A DNA stretch of 64,000 nucleotides from DTU024 sp964518875 (GTDB taxonomy: Bacteria > Bacillota > Clostridia > Christensenellales > Aristaeellaceae). Every line of letters begins with the position of its first letter. Within the stretch, counting starts at the first letter, position 1. The stretch lies in contig CAZFHI010000003.1 in the NCBI GenBank assembly GCA_964518875.1, positions 62,001 to 126,000 of the forward strand. The letters run 5' to 3'. This document shows, one piece after another, positions 43,291-52,423 of the stretch. Made by a program: the position numbers and the translations under genes. The notes beneath the pieces are model-generated. The model was not told where the DNA came from. It did not search any database and saw only the letters and a program-made list of their open reading frames with translations.

Positions 43291-43982
43291 TGAACGAAAA
43301 GCATTTGCTTATCGCAGTCGACGGCCCGGTTGGTTCCGGCAAAACAAGCCTTTGCAATTGTGTTGCATCAAGGCTCAATATACTTCATCTTGACACAGGG
43401 GCGATGTACCGCGCTGTGGGCTTAGCGGCGCTTCAAAGCGGCGTTTCGCCCGACGATGAAGAAAAAGTATCGCGTCTGTGCCTTGAAGGCAAGGCGGTTG
43501 TAGATGCAAAATACAATAATAACAAACAAATAACTTTGTTAAACGGCGTTGACGTTTCAGACGCTATCCGCACGGAGGAAGCAGGCCTTGCCGCTTCTTC
43601 CGTTTCACGTTTTGCAGCCGTTCGCAAATATCTTGTGCATATGCAGCGCAAAATCGCGCAAAAGCAAAGCGTCATAATGGACGGGCGGGATATTGGCACT
43701 GTTGTGCTTAAAGAAGCGCCTGTCAAAATATTTTTAACGGCAAGCCCTGAAGTGCGCGCGCAAAGAAGATACAGACAGCTTTTAAAAAAAGGGCTCGCGC
43801 CTGATTTAGAGCACGTTCTGCAAGATCTTAAAAGGCGCGACGTCCAGGACAGCACAAGGGAAATTGATCCATTAAAAAAGGCATGCGATGCAGTTGTTTT
43901 AGACACGAGCAATCTCAGCTTTGAAGAGTCCGTCCAGGCAATTATAGCAGAGGTAGATAAGGTGTATGGCGCAAAAAAATAA
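43290..43982 (+). CDS. cmk: Cytidylate kinase
   Basis: Phosphorylates CMP and dCMP with ATP. 230 residues. Walker A DGPVGSGKTSLCN is near residue 11, GAMYRAVGLAAL follows, MDGRDIGTVVL is near 130, and the LID residues RDVQDSTREIDPLK lie near the end. It overlaps plsC by 17 bp. cmk-plsC-ispH-rpsA is a recurrent clostridial gene order. Confidence 0.97.
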   Translation: MNEKHLLIAVDGPVGSGKTSLCNCVASRLNILHLDTGAMYRAVGLAALQSGVSPDDEEKVSRLCLEGKAVVDAKYNNNKQITLLNGVDVSDAIRTEEAGLAASSVSRFAAVRKYLVHMQRKIAQKQSVIMDGRDIGTVVLKEAPVKIFLTASPEVRAQRRYRQLLKKGLAPDLEHVLQDLKRRDVQDSTREIDPLKKACDAVVLDTSNLSFEESVQAIIAEVDKVYGAKK

Positions 43983-44601
43983 TCCTGACAGGAACGTTTT
44001 TTATACTGTCGCATGGTGGATACTGTACATATTTTCCAAAGTATTCTACCCGTCAAGATGCTTTGGCAAAGAGCACTTCAACAGAGAAAACCCATACATC
44101 ATAGTAAGCGCTCATCAAAGCGTGCTCGACCCTGTGCTAATTGCAATCAACAACAAATGGCACCAGATACGTTTTTTAGGCAAGACTTCCCTGCGCAATT
44201 TTTTTATTATGCGCTGGGTTGTCGACGGCCTCGGCATGATACCAGTTGAAAGAAAATCTGCCGATATAGGGGCTATGCGCGCGTGCCTTAAGGCGCTTAA
44301 GCAAAACTACGTTCTTTGCATATTCCCTGAAGGAACACGTAAAAAAACTCATGAGCTTAATGATTTGGAAAGCGGCGCAGGGCTTATAGCGTTAAAAAGC
44401 CAGGCGCCTGTTATACCGGTTTATTTTGACAGAAAGCCAAGAATCTTTCGCCGCACCAACATATACGTAGGAAGCGAAGTTCCGTTTGACGATTTGATTC
44501 CGCTTGGCACAAGCAAGGACGTTTGTTTAAAGCTAATGGAAAGAATAAGAACGGCGACGCTTGATCTTTCGGAAAAGGCAGGTAAAAAGTTTGTAAAATG
44601 A
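43966..44601 (+). CDS. plsC: 1-acyl-sn-glycerol-3-phosphate acyltransferase
   Basis: Adds the second acyl chain to make phosphatidic acid at the inner face of the membrane. 211 residues. Motif I is SAHQSVLDP (H-x4-D) near residue 46. The motif II region is VVDGLGMIPVERKS, motif III is CIFPEGTRKK near 105, and motif IV is APVIPVYFDRK. There is one N-terminal hydrophobic segment (FYTVAWWILYIFSKVFYP). It overlaps the 3' end of cmk. Confidence 0.94.
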   Translation: MAQKNNPDRNVFYTVAWWILYIFSKVFYPSRCFGKEHFNRENPYIIVSAHQSVLDPVLIAINNKWHQIRFLGKTSLRNFFIMRWVVDGLGMIPVERKSADIGAMRACLKALKQNYVLCIFPEGTRKKTHELNDLESGAGLIALKSQAPVIPVYFDRKPRIFRRTNIYVGSEVPFDDLIPLGTSKDVCLKLMERIRTATLDLSEKAGKKFVK

Positions 44602-44665
44602 GTAATTTGGATACAGCCTTTTTATTGACTAAAAAACAATTTTGGTGTAAGCTTTTAGAGGAGTT

Positions 44666-47080
44666 ATGCAGCTGATTATTGCAAAGCATGCGGGTTACTG
44701 TATGGGTGTGCGGCTCGCAGTGTCAAAGGCGCTCAGCGTAGCCGAAAAAGCTCAGGCTCAGGGTTTAAAATGTGTTTCTCTTGGAAACCTTATAAACAAC
44801 CCTATCGCAGTTGAGAGCTTTAAGAAAAAGGGCCTTGTACCAATACATTCAGCAGACGAGGCAAAGGACGCGGTTCTTGTAATAAGGAGCCACGGAGTAT
44901 CCGAAAGGGTAATGCAAGAAGCTGCATCCACAGCAAAGCTTGTGCAGGACTGCACATGTCCCTTTGTAAAGCGGCTGCACGAAAGCGTTTTGAACTACAG
45001 CCTTAGCGGCAAGCCTGTGATAATAATCGGCGATAAGAATCACCCGGAGATTATAGGCACGGCCGGCTGGTGCCGGGGCGACACATATATTATTTCTTCA
45101 GCTGAAGAAATAAGCAGCCTGCCCCCTACGCTTGACGAAGCGCTTGTGGTCGCGCAGACCACATTCCCAGAGCACGCTTTTGAAGAAATAGCAGCAGGCT
45201 TAAAAAAGCGCTTCCCACACGTCAGGAGCATGAACACCATATGCTCCGCTACGAAGCGCCGCCAGCAGGAAGCTAAAGAAATAGCTTCATATGCAGACTG
45301 CATGGTGGTAGTTGGAAGCAAAAGCAGCTCCAACACACTCAAGCTTTACGAAACATGCCTTGCGCATTGCTCCGAATCTTATTTGGTGGAACGTGCGGCG
45401 GAACTCCCGTCTCACTTATTGCAACCCGATAGGGATATAAAAATTGGAATCACCGCCGGCGCATCCACACCGGAATGGTTACTTAAGGAGGTAGTCGACA
45501 TAATGAACGACAACGAACGCATCGACCAGGTAGAGAATGGTCAACCCGAAACTTCAGAAACAACGCAAGAAGCTGTTGTTTCAGACCCGCACGAGCAGCC
45601 CGCAGTGCCTGTGGCACAACAAGATAACAGCGCGGAAGATAAGACTGTGCAGGTAGAACAAATCACCGGCGACCCACACGAAGCCGACGATCAATCAGAG
45701 CCTACGCAGGAAGCTGCAAGCGAGCCTGAAGCGGCTGAAGAAGCTGCTGAAGAGGGTGCGAACGCTCCTCAGGAACCTGCGGAAGAAGAAAAAGATGCAG
45801 CCACAGGCGAAGCTAAAGAAGAAACACCTTCAACGCCCAAGACCCTCTTGCAGGAAGCTGTGGATAATTTTGCAAAGATCCGCCAGGGCCAGGAGGTCGA
45901 AGGCAAGGTTGTGCAGATTACAGATGACGAAGTGTGTGTAAACATAGGCTTTAAATCTGACGGCATAATGGCAAAATCAGACCTGATAGACGAAAACGTC
46001 AAAATAGGCGATACTATCGAGGTCGAAATCGTAAAGGTAAACGACGGTGAAGGCAACGTAATAGTGTCCCAGCGCAATATACTGCGCAGGCGCAAGTGGA
46101 ACGAAATCGTAGAAAAATTCGAAAAAGGCGAAACCGTTGAAGGCCAGGTGCAGCGCATAGTAAAAGGCGGTCTTTTGGCCACGGTGGATGGTTTCAGAAC
46201 CTTCATACCGGCAAGCCACGTAGCGCGCCATTTCGTAGAAGACCTTAACTCCTTTGTCGGCAAGACTGTGCAGCTTAAAATTCTTGAGCTTGACAACAAA
46301 AAGCGTCATATAGTTGCAAGCCGCAAGCAGCAGCTTATAGAAGAGCACGACAAGGCAAAGGAAGAAGCCTGGAGCAAGCTTAAGGTCGGCGAAGTAACAA
46401 AAGGCATAGTAAGGCGTTTCGCCAAGTTCGGCGCATTTGTAGACCTTGGCGGCGTGGACGGCTTAATACATATTTCTGACCTGAGCTGGGTTCGCGGCGT
46501 AAAGCCTGAAGACGTGCTTAAGCCCAATACGGAAATCGACGTGCTTATACTCGGCCTTGACAGGGAAAGAGAGCGCATACAGCTTGGTTACAAGCAGCTG
46601 CAGCCAAAACCCTGGGATAATATAGAAGAAAAATACCCTGTGGGCTCAATAATAACAAGAAAAGTCGTACGCATATGCCCGTTTGGCGCGTTTGTAGAGC
46701 TTGAGCCCGGCGTAGACGGCCTTACCCATATTTCTCAAATCAGCACTCAGCGTGTGGAAAACATAGAAAGCGTACTTTCTCCAGGACAGGAAGTAACCGT
46801 TAAAATACTTTCCGTAGACCCTGAAGCAAAGCGCATCAGCTTAAGCATACGCCAGGCGCTTGAAGAAAAGGCCTTTGAAGATAACGACGATATACCCGGC
46901 CTTGATTTAACAGAGGACGAGCTCCCCTACGAATCAACTATGGCGACCGCGTTTAAAGAAGCGCTCGGCGAAAAAGAAGGCGCGAATGAGCCTGAAGAAG
47001 CCGAAAGCTCCGAATCAAGCGAACAGCCCGAGCAGGAAAACGAATCCGCTACGGATGATTCAAGCGAAGAAAACAACTAA
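44666..47080 (+). CDS. ispH-rpsA: IspH / ribosomal protein S1 fusion
   Basis: 804 residues in one frame. Residues 1-280 are 4-hydroxy-3-methylbut-2-enyl diphosphate reductase, the last MEP-pathway enzyme. Its three cluster Cys lie in KHAGYCMGVRLAV, QDCTCPFV and NTICSATKRRQQ, and GASTPEWLL is at the end. An acidic Glu/Ala/Pro-rich linker (about 290-390) joins four S1 RNA-binding domains (about 400-735), the third with KFGAFVDLGGVDGLIHISDL. An acidic tail ends the protein. Fusion of these two genes is known in Clostridia. Whether the chain stays joined in the cell is not visible from sequence. Confidence 0.96.
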   Translation: MQLIIAKHAGYCMGVRLAVSKALSVAEKAQAQGLKCVSLGNLINNPIAVESFKKKGLVPIHSADEAKDAVLVIRSHGVSERVMQEAASTAKLVQDCTCPFVKRLHESVLNYSLSGKPVIIIGDKNHPEIIGTAGWCRGDTYIISSAEEISSLPPTLDEALVVAQTTFPEHAFEEIAAGLKKRFPHVRSMNTICSATKRRQQEAKEIASYADCMVVVGSKSSSNTLKLYETCLAHCSESYLVERAAELPSHLLQPDRDIKIGITAGASTPEWLLKEVVDIMNDNERIDQVENGQPETSETTQEAVVSDPHEQPAVPVAQQDNSAEDKTVQVEQITGDPHEADDQSEPTQEAASEPEAAEEAAEEGANAPQEPAEEEKDAATGEAKEETPSTPKTLLQEAVDNFAKIRQGQEVEGKVVQITDDEVCVNIGFKSDGIMAKSDLIDENVKIGDTIEVEIVKVNDGEGNVIVSQRNILRRRKWNEIVEKFEKGETVEGQVQRIVKGGLLATVDGFRTFIPASHVARHFVEDLNSFVGKTVQLKILELDNKKRHIVASRKQQLIEEHDKAKEEAWSKLKVGEVTKGIVRRFAKFGAFVDLGGVDGLIHISDLSWVRGVKPEDVLKPNTEIDVLILGLDRERERIQLGYKQLQPKPWDNIEEKYPVGSIITRKVVRICPFGAFVELEPGVDGLTHISQISTQRVENIESVLSPGQEVTVKILSVDPEAKRISLSIRQALEEKAFEDNDDIPGLDLTEDELPYESTMATAFKEALGEKEGANEPEEAESSESSEQPEQENESATDDSSEENN

Positions 47081-47094
47081 AGTTTTTGCTTATT

Positions 47095-47122
47095 AAAGCG
47101 CGCAGGCATTGCCTGCGCTTTT
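47095..47122 (+). terminator. Intrinsic terminator after ispH-rpsA
   Basis: GCAGGC-att-GCCTGC core stem extended by AAAGC/GCTTT with a GC bulge, then five T. Confidence 0.75.
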
Positions 47123-47229
47123 TAAGTTTTTCGTAAAGCAATTTATAATGTTTTTTATTCACAATTTTTATTATTACTCGCATTCGCTATTACCCTTTTC
47201 ATACTTCAAACGCCGTAATCCTCTGATTG

Positions 47230-47258
47230 TTGCGAAAATAAAAAGAGTTAAGTATAAT
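47230..47258 (+). promoter_or_regulatory. Promoter of murC-lepA
   Basis: TTGCGA (47230-47235), 17-bp spacer, consensus TATAAT (47253-47258), 40 bp before the murC ATG. Confidence 0.7.
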
Positions 47259-47297
47259 ATGCTTATACTTTGCGGCAGAAGGAGGATGCTTTAGTTT

Positions 47298-48686
47298 ATG
47301 CATATAAAAGACTTTGTCGGCAAGCGCGTGCACATGATAGGCATAGGCGGGAGCAGTATGTCCGGCCTTGCCGAAATGTTAAAAAAGCAGGGTTTTCTCG
47401 TTACCGGGTCAGACTCCAGCGAAAGCCATACCGCAAAAAGACTTAGGCTTCTGGATATACCCGTTGCGATAGGGCATCACCCTGAAATAATAGAAGGCAG
47501 CAGCCTTGTAGTGTTCTCCGCCGCCATACACGAAGACGATCCCGAGCGTATGCAGGCAGAAAAGCTTAACATACCGCAGATGGAGCGCGCCGTTCTTTTA
47601 GGCCAGCTTATGCAGGGCTTTAAAGAGCGTATATGCGTTTGCGGAACGCATGGCAAAACCACGACAGGAGCCATGATATCCCAGATTCTTTTAAACTTAG
47701 GCCTGGACCCCACAGTGCACCTGGGCGGGCAGCTTGACGCCATAGGCGGCTCCACGAGAACGGGATCGCATGAATACTTTGTTGCCGAATCCTGCGAGTT
47801 TAACCGCTCTTTCCTTCATATGAGCCCCACTATTGCCCTGCTTTTAAACATAGAGCAGGACCATATGGACACATACGGCAATATGGAAAATTTGGAAAAG
47901 GCGTTCTTTGACTTTTTATCTCTTTTGCCTTCAAACGGCGTTGTTATCGCTAACGCGGAAGACGAACGCTCCATGCGTCTTTTAAGCAGGCTCCCAAGAC
48001 GCGCAGTTACTTTCGGCCTTAGCAGCGGCGATTGGCAGATTAAAGACCTTGTTCACGATAAAGATGGAAAGCCGTTCTTTAAAGTAACGCATCATGGAGA
48101 TGTTATGGCGGAAGCCAGCTTAAACGTAGGCGGAGACTTTAACGTGCTGCACGCGGTCGCCGCTCTTGCGTGCATTTACGAAATAAAAGGAGATTTAAAG
48201 CTTGCCGCTGCATCCCTCGCTAACTTTACCGGCGCGCACCGTCGCTTTGAGCATACGGGAGACATACGCGGCATGAAAATGTACCACGATTATGGCCATA
48301 ATCCGGCTGAAATGCAGGCCGCGCTTCAGGTCGCCAGGCTCCAAAACAGGCGCATTATAGCCGTCATGCAGCCTCACACATACAGCCGCGTAATATCCTT
48401 GTTTGACGATTACCTTACCTGCACTTCAGAAGCCGACATTACGCTTGTTACAGACATATACGGCGCAAGAGAAAAGGACCCCGGCACAATAAACAGCCAG
48501 ATGCTTGTTGACGGCATGCGAAGAAACGGCATTAACGCCTATCTTACTCCGAGCTTTGATGATGCGGAAAATTTTATATTGAAAAACGGCAAAGAAGGAG
48601 ACCTGGTTTTAACAATGGGCTGCGGCAATATAAACCTTTTAAACGAGCAAATGCAAAAACATTATGACAATACGGAGGAAGAATGA
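47298..48686 (+). CDS. murC: UDP-N-acetylmuramate--L-alanine ligase
   Basis: Adds L-alanine, the first stem-peptide residue, to UDP-MurNAc. 462 residues. The N-terminal Rossmann-like domain (VHMIGIGGSSMSGLAEML) precedes the ATP loop ICVCGTHGKTTTGAMIS near 112. EQDHMDTYGN is in the centre and HDYGHNPAEMQAAL in the C-domain. The AGGAGG lies 11 bases before the ATG, longer than usual. It overlaps lepA by 4 bp, an uncommon coupling of wall synthesis with a translation factor. Confidence 0.95.
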   Translation: MHIKDFVGKRVHMIGIGGSSMSGLAEMLKKQGFLVTGSDSSESHTAKRLRLLDIPVAIGHHPEIIEGSSLVVFSAAIHEDDPERMQAEKLNIPQMERAVLLGQLMQGFKERICVCGTHGKTTTGAMISQILLNLGLDPTVHLGGQLDAIGGSTRTGSHEYFVAESCEFNRSFLHMSPTIALLLNIEQDHMDTYGNMENLEKAFFDFLSLLPSNGVVIANAEDERSMRLLSRLPRRAVTFGLSSGDWQIKDLVHDKDGKPFFKVTHHGDVMAEASLNVGGDFNVLHAVAALACIYEIKGDLKLAAASLANFTGAHRRFEHTGDIRGMKMYHDYGHNPAEMQAALQVARLQNRRIIAVMQPHTYSRVISLFDDYLTCTSEADITLVTDIYGAREKDPGTINSQMLVDGMRRNGINAYLTPSFDDAENFILKNGKEGDLVLTMGCGNINLLNEQMQKHYDNTEEE

Positions 48687-50494
48687 CAGATAGTCTGCAA
48701 TATATTCGCAATTTTTGTATAATTGCCCATATCGATCACGGCAAAAGCACCCTGGCGGACAGAATACTTGAAAAAACCGGCGTTTTCGAAAAGCGCGAAA
48801 TGGTAAACCAGGTTCTTGACTCCATGGATCTTGAAAGAGAGAGGGGCATAACAATAAAGTCCAAGGCTGTCAACATGAGCTATAAAGCAAAGGACGGCCA
48901 TACGTATATGCTTAACCTCATAGACACCCCCGGACATGTAGACTTTACATACGAAGTATCACGCGCGCTCGCAGCCTGCGAAGGCGCAATACTTGTCGTT
49001 GACGCGACGCAGGGCGTTGAAGCGCAGACGCTTGCGAACGTGTACATGGCGCTTGAGCATGACCTGGAAATTATTCCTGTTATAAATAAGATAGACCTTC
49101 CAAGCGCCCAGCCTGATCTGACCGCTAAGCAGATAGAAGATATGATAGGCATAGACGCGGATAAAGCACCGAGGATTTCCGCCAAAGAAGCCATAGGCAT
49201 AGAAGACGTGCTGGAAACAATTGTAAAGCAAGTTCCGCCGCCAAAAGGCGATGCAAACAAGCCTTTAAAAGCGCTCGTATTCGACGCAACATACGATAAC
49301 TATCGCGGCGCAATATGCTTTGTGCGCATAATGGAAGGCACGCTTAAAGTAGGCATGCCAATACTTATGATGCAGACAGGCGCTGAATTTGAAGTAGTTG
49401 AAACAGGTTTCATGTCAAACGGCTACAAATCCAAGGAAGAGCTTTTGCCAGGCGAAGTAGGCTATGTGGCTGCTTCCATTAAACAAGTTAGCGATATACG
49501 CGTGGGCGACACTATTACAAACGTGGAAAGCCCTGCGGAAGAACCTTTGCCGGGCTATAAAAAGGTTACGCCTATGGTGTTCTGCGGCATTTTCCCATCA
49601 GACGGCGCAGATTATCCAGCTTTGCAGGACGCATTGGCAAAGCTGCAGATGAACGACGCCTCTCTTATATATGAGCCAGAAACAAGCGCAGCGCTAGGCT
49701 ATGGCTTCAGGTGCGGTTTTTTGGGGCTTCTGCATATGGAAATAATACAGGAAAGGCTTGAGAGGGAGTTCAACCTTAACCTTATAACAACCGTTCCAAA
49801 TGTAATATATGAAATTATAACAACAGACGGCGAAACGCTGCACATAGATAACCCCGGGCATCTGCCGCCTGTAAACAGCATAGAAATCATGCGCGAGCCT
49901 TTTGTAAACGCTACAATTTATACGCCGCAGGACTATGTTGGCACGCTTATGGAGCTTTGCCAGGATAAGCGCGGCGTGTTCAAAGATATGCAGTACGAAG
50001 ACGGCCGCGTAAAGCTTAATTATGAACTGCCTTTAAATGAAGTTATATACGACTTTTTTGATTCATTAAAATCAAGAAGCCGCGGCTACGCTTCGCTCGA
50101 TTATGAAATATCCGGCTACAAGGACAGCGAGCTTGTAAAGCTTGAAATACTTCTTAACGGGGAGGTATGCGACGCCTTTACTATGATAGTGCATAAGGAC
50201 AGAGCCTACCAGCGCGGCCGCTCCATGTGCGAAAAGCTTAAGGATGTAATACCGCGCCAGCAGTTTGAAATACCTATACAGGCAGCCGTAGGCGGCAAAA
50301 TAATAGCCAGAGAAACCGTTAAAGCGCTTCGCAAGGACGTATTGAGCAAGTGCTATGGCGGGGACATAAGCAGGAAGAAAAAGCTGCTCGAAAAGCAAAA
50401 GGAAGGCAAAAAGCGCATGCGTCAATTCGGTTCTGTGGAAATACCGAGCGAAGCTTTTATTGCCGTGCTTAAGCTTGGAGATGAAAAAAATTGA
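48683..50494 (+). CDS. lepA: Elongation factor 4 (LepA)
   Basis: Ribosome-dependent GTPase of the EF-G class that affects initiation and back-translocation. 603 residues. The G1 loop IAHIDHGKSTLADRIL is near 12, switch II is IDTPGHVDFTYEVSRAL, and INKIDLPSA is the G4 region. The C-terminal LepA-specific domain contains KRMRQFGSVEIPSEAFIAVL. It is coupled to murC by ATGA and to the next gene by a 4-bp TTGA overlap. Confidence 0.98.
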   Translation: MTDSLQYIRNFCIIAHIDHGKSTLADRILEKTGVFEKREMVNQVLDSMDLERERGITIKSKAVNMSYKAKDGHTYMLNLIDTPGHVDFTYEVSRALAACEGAILVVDATQGVEAQTLANVYMALEHDLEIIPVINKIDLPSAQPDLTAKQIEDMIGIDADKAPRISAKEAIGIEDVLETIVKQVPPPKGDANKPLKALVFDATYDNYRGAICFVRIMEGTLKVGMPILMMQTGAEFEVVETGFMSNGYKSKEELLPGEVGYVAASIKQVSDIRVGDTITNVESPAEEPLPGYKKVTPMVFCGIFPSDGADYPALQDALAKLQMNDASLIYEPETSAALGYGFRCGFLGLLHMEIIQERLEREFNLNLITTVPNVIYEIITTDGETLHIDNPGHLPPVNSIEIMREPFVNATIYTPQDYVGTLMELCQDKRGVFKDMQYEDGRVKLNYELPLNEVIYDFFDSLKSRSRGYASLDYEISGYKDSELVKLEILLNGEVCDAFTMIVHKDRAYQRGRSMCEKLKDVIPRQQFEIPIQAAVGGKIIARETVKALRKDVLSKCYGGDISRKKKLLEKQKEGKKRMRQFGSVEIPSEAFIAVLKLGDEKN

Positions 50495-52263
50495 AATGTC
50501 CCAACTGCGGCCAGTGGAACAGGGCTTCGCTGCCAAAATGTTTCAGATGCGGCGCTCCTCTGCCCCATGAAGACATCGAGGAAACTCTTCAGCCTGTCGA
50601 GGCGCTTGAAAATACGCTTCAAAAAACACAGGAAACTGAAGCGGTGCAGTATAAAATAGATGAATCCGGCAACGAAATACCTAAAGAGGACCCAAAGGAC
50701 AGGCTCGCCCTTGAAATGCGCAGCTACCGCGAACGCAAAAGACGCGGCGAAGAAAAACAGGCGCAGCTGCGTAAGTCAAGCGGTAACAAAAGCTCCGCGC
50801 AGGACAGCGGGCGCTTCTATTACAGCAACGCCGAGTACGACCCCTATAATTTATCCAGGCACATAGATTACGACGGGTTTACTGAAAGCCCTACTTATTA
50901 CAGCCCCTCAACTGAATTCGGAATGAGCGGACGTCCTGCGGGAAGCTATAAATTCAAAAAGAAATCTTTCAGAAGGTCCGCAAGCTTTGGAGCAAGGCGC
51001 ATATTGCCGATATTGGCAATAATACTGTTTTTGGCGGGGCTTCTTATTGCCGGGTATTTTTTCTTATTGCGCCCTTACCTGGAACGCAAAAACACTATCC
51101 CTGAAGAGATGCAGCCAAAAATATCCGCTTCAATTTTAAACGACACGGCAGCCCACACCATACGCATACCTGCGCAGGAGGGCGCCCAGATATATATAAA
51201 GGAATTGCGCAAAAGCTTTATGGTTGTGGAAGGCTACGCGAGCTTCCAGGTGCCTGATTATTTTTGGTACGAGCTTAAGGAAGAAGACCCTGCCGATAAA
51301 GATACATGGCTTCCTGAAACTATGGAAGTAAGTCTTACACCCTATATACGCTCTGAAACGGGCGAGCAGGTTGCCATGCTTCCAGTGCAGTACACTATAG
51401 ACATACCGCAAAGCCCTCTGCTGCTTATAAGCCCCGGCGCTTTATATACGGAAACGAGTATGCCTATTTACAACATAAAGTTTCAGGTTATGACAAACAG
51501 CCAGGTGTATATAAACGGGGAAGATTATTCGTCATTTGTCAACACGCAGGACGGGCTTATATCCTACAACGCCCCTATACACCCTATAGGCGATAATAAT
51601 ATAATTATAACGGTAAGAAGCCAGTACTACCGTATGAACACGACTACTATTACCATATACCGCGCGGTGCAGGACATACCCTTGGACCTTTCCGCTACCC
51701 TTGACGATGAAAGCAGTCTAAGCAGGATGTCCATATTTGCAACCACAAGGGCGGGCGCTGCCGTTACCGTTTTAACCCCGCATAAAAACCTTGATACTTC
51801 AAAGCTTAATTCCACAGGAGAGTTCAGCTTTGACGCAATTTTTGACCATTTCGGCACAAATACAATACGCATACAGGCGGACTATCCCGGCAAGCAGTCA
51901 ACCATTATAGAGTACAACGTGTATTATCTGCCTAATCCGAACATATACACAACAAAAGCATGGGCCTTAAACGACGGCTTCGGTTATCAGGACCTGTTAG
52001 CCAACCTGCCTAAGCGCGTTGAGAAAACGCAGGTCTACGTTATGACGGGGGTCGCTCTGGAAGCCGTTTCAGATAAGCCCCAGCTTATAATTTTTGACGT
52101 ATCCGACGGCAAAACAGGAGGAGAGCTGCCTGTTCTGCTTGAGAACCAAACCAAGACAACATGGGAAATAGGAAAACGGTACACAATATACGGCGAAGCC
52201 TACGGACTGTATAACAATATGCCGCGCCTTGTCGCGCGATATACATATAAACCTAAGGATTAA
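50491..52263 (+). CDS. Zinc-ribbon single-pass membrane protein
   Basis: 590 residues, starting at TTG 50491 overlapping the lepA stop. The N-terminal zinc ribbon is KCPNCGQWNRASLPKCFRCG. A charged, probably disordered stretch follows to about 165, then one transmembrane helix (RILPILAIILFLAGLLIAGY) near 170-190. About 400 extracytoplasmic residues follow, with beta-rich repeats suggestive of Ig- or bacterial surface-type folds (TTIIEYNVYY-like strands). No enzymatic motif is seen. It likely senses or scaffolds at the envelope; function unknown. Confidence 0.75.
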   Translation: MKCPNCGQWNRASLPKCFRCGAPLPHEDIEETLQPVEALENTLQKTQETEAVQYKIDESGNEIPKEDPKDRLALEMRSYRERKRRGEEKQAQLRKSSGNKSSAQDSGRFYYSNAEYDPYNLSRHIDYDGFTESPTYYSPSTEFGMSGRPAGSYKFKKKSFRRSASFGARRILPILAIILFLAGLLIAGYFFLLRPYLERKNTIPEEMQPKISASILNDTAAHTIRIPAQEGAQIYIKELRKSFMVVEGYASFQVPDYFWYELKEEDPADKDTWLPETMEVSLTPYIRSETGEQVAMLPVQYTIDIPQSPLLLISPGALYTETSMPIYNIKFQVMTNSQVYINGEDYSSFVNTQDGLISYNAPIHPIGDNNIIITVRSQYYRMNTTTITIYRAVQDIPLDLSATLDDESSLSRMSIFATTRAGAAVTVLTPHKNLDTSKLNSTGEFSFDAIFDHFGTNTIRIQADYPGKQSTIIEYNVYYLPNPNIYTTKAWALNDGFGYQDLLANLPKRVEKTQVYVMTGVALEAVSDKPQLIIFDVSDGKTGGELPVLLENQTKTTWEIGKRYTIYGEAYGLYNNMPRLVARYTYKPKD

Positions 52264-52282
52264 AAATTTGTTTAATACATTT

Positions 52283-52317
52283 AAAAAGAGACTCAGGCCA
52301 GGCCTTGTCTCTTTTTT
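52283..52317. terminator. Intrinsic terminator between the zinc-ribbon gene and ddl
   Basis: AAAAAGAGAC...GTCTCTTTTTT outer stem enclosing GGCC/GGCC, with A- and T-runs suited to both convergent transcripts. Confidence 0.88.
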
Positions 52318-52423
52318 AATAATGCATGTTTTAGTTTAAGTTTTTAATATATAAAATTTAGTGTATCAAATATATATATGAATTTCAGCGCATGCGCTGT
52401 TAACGCTTCACATAAAACGCTTC

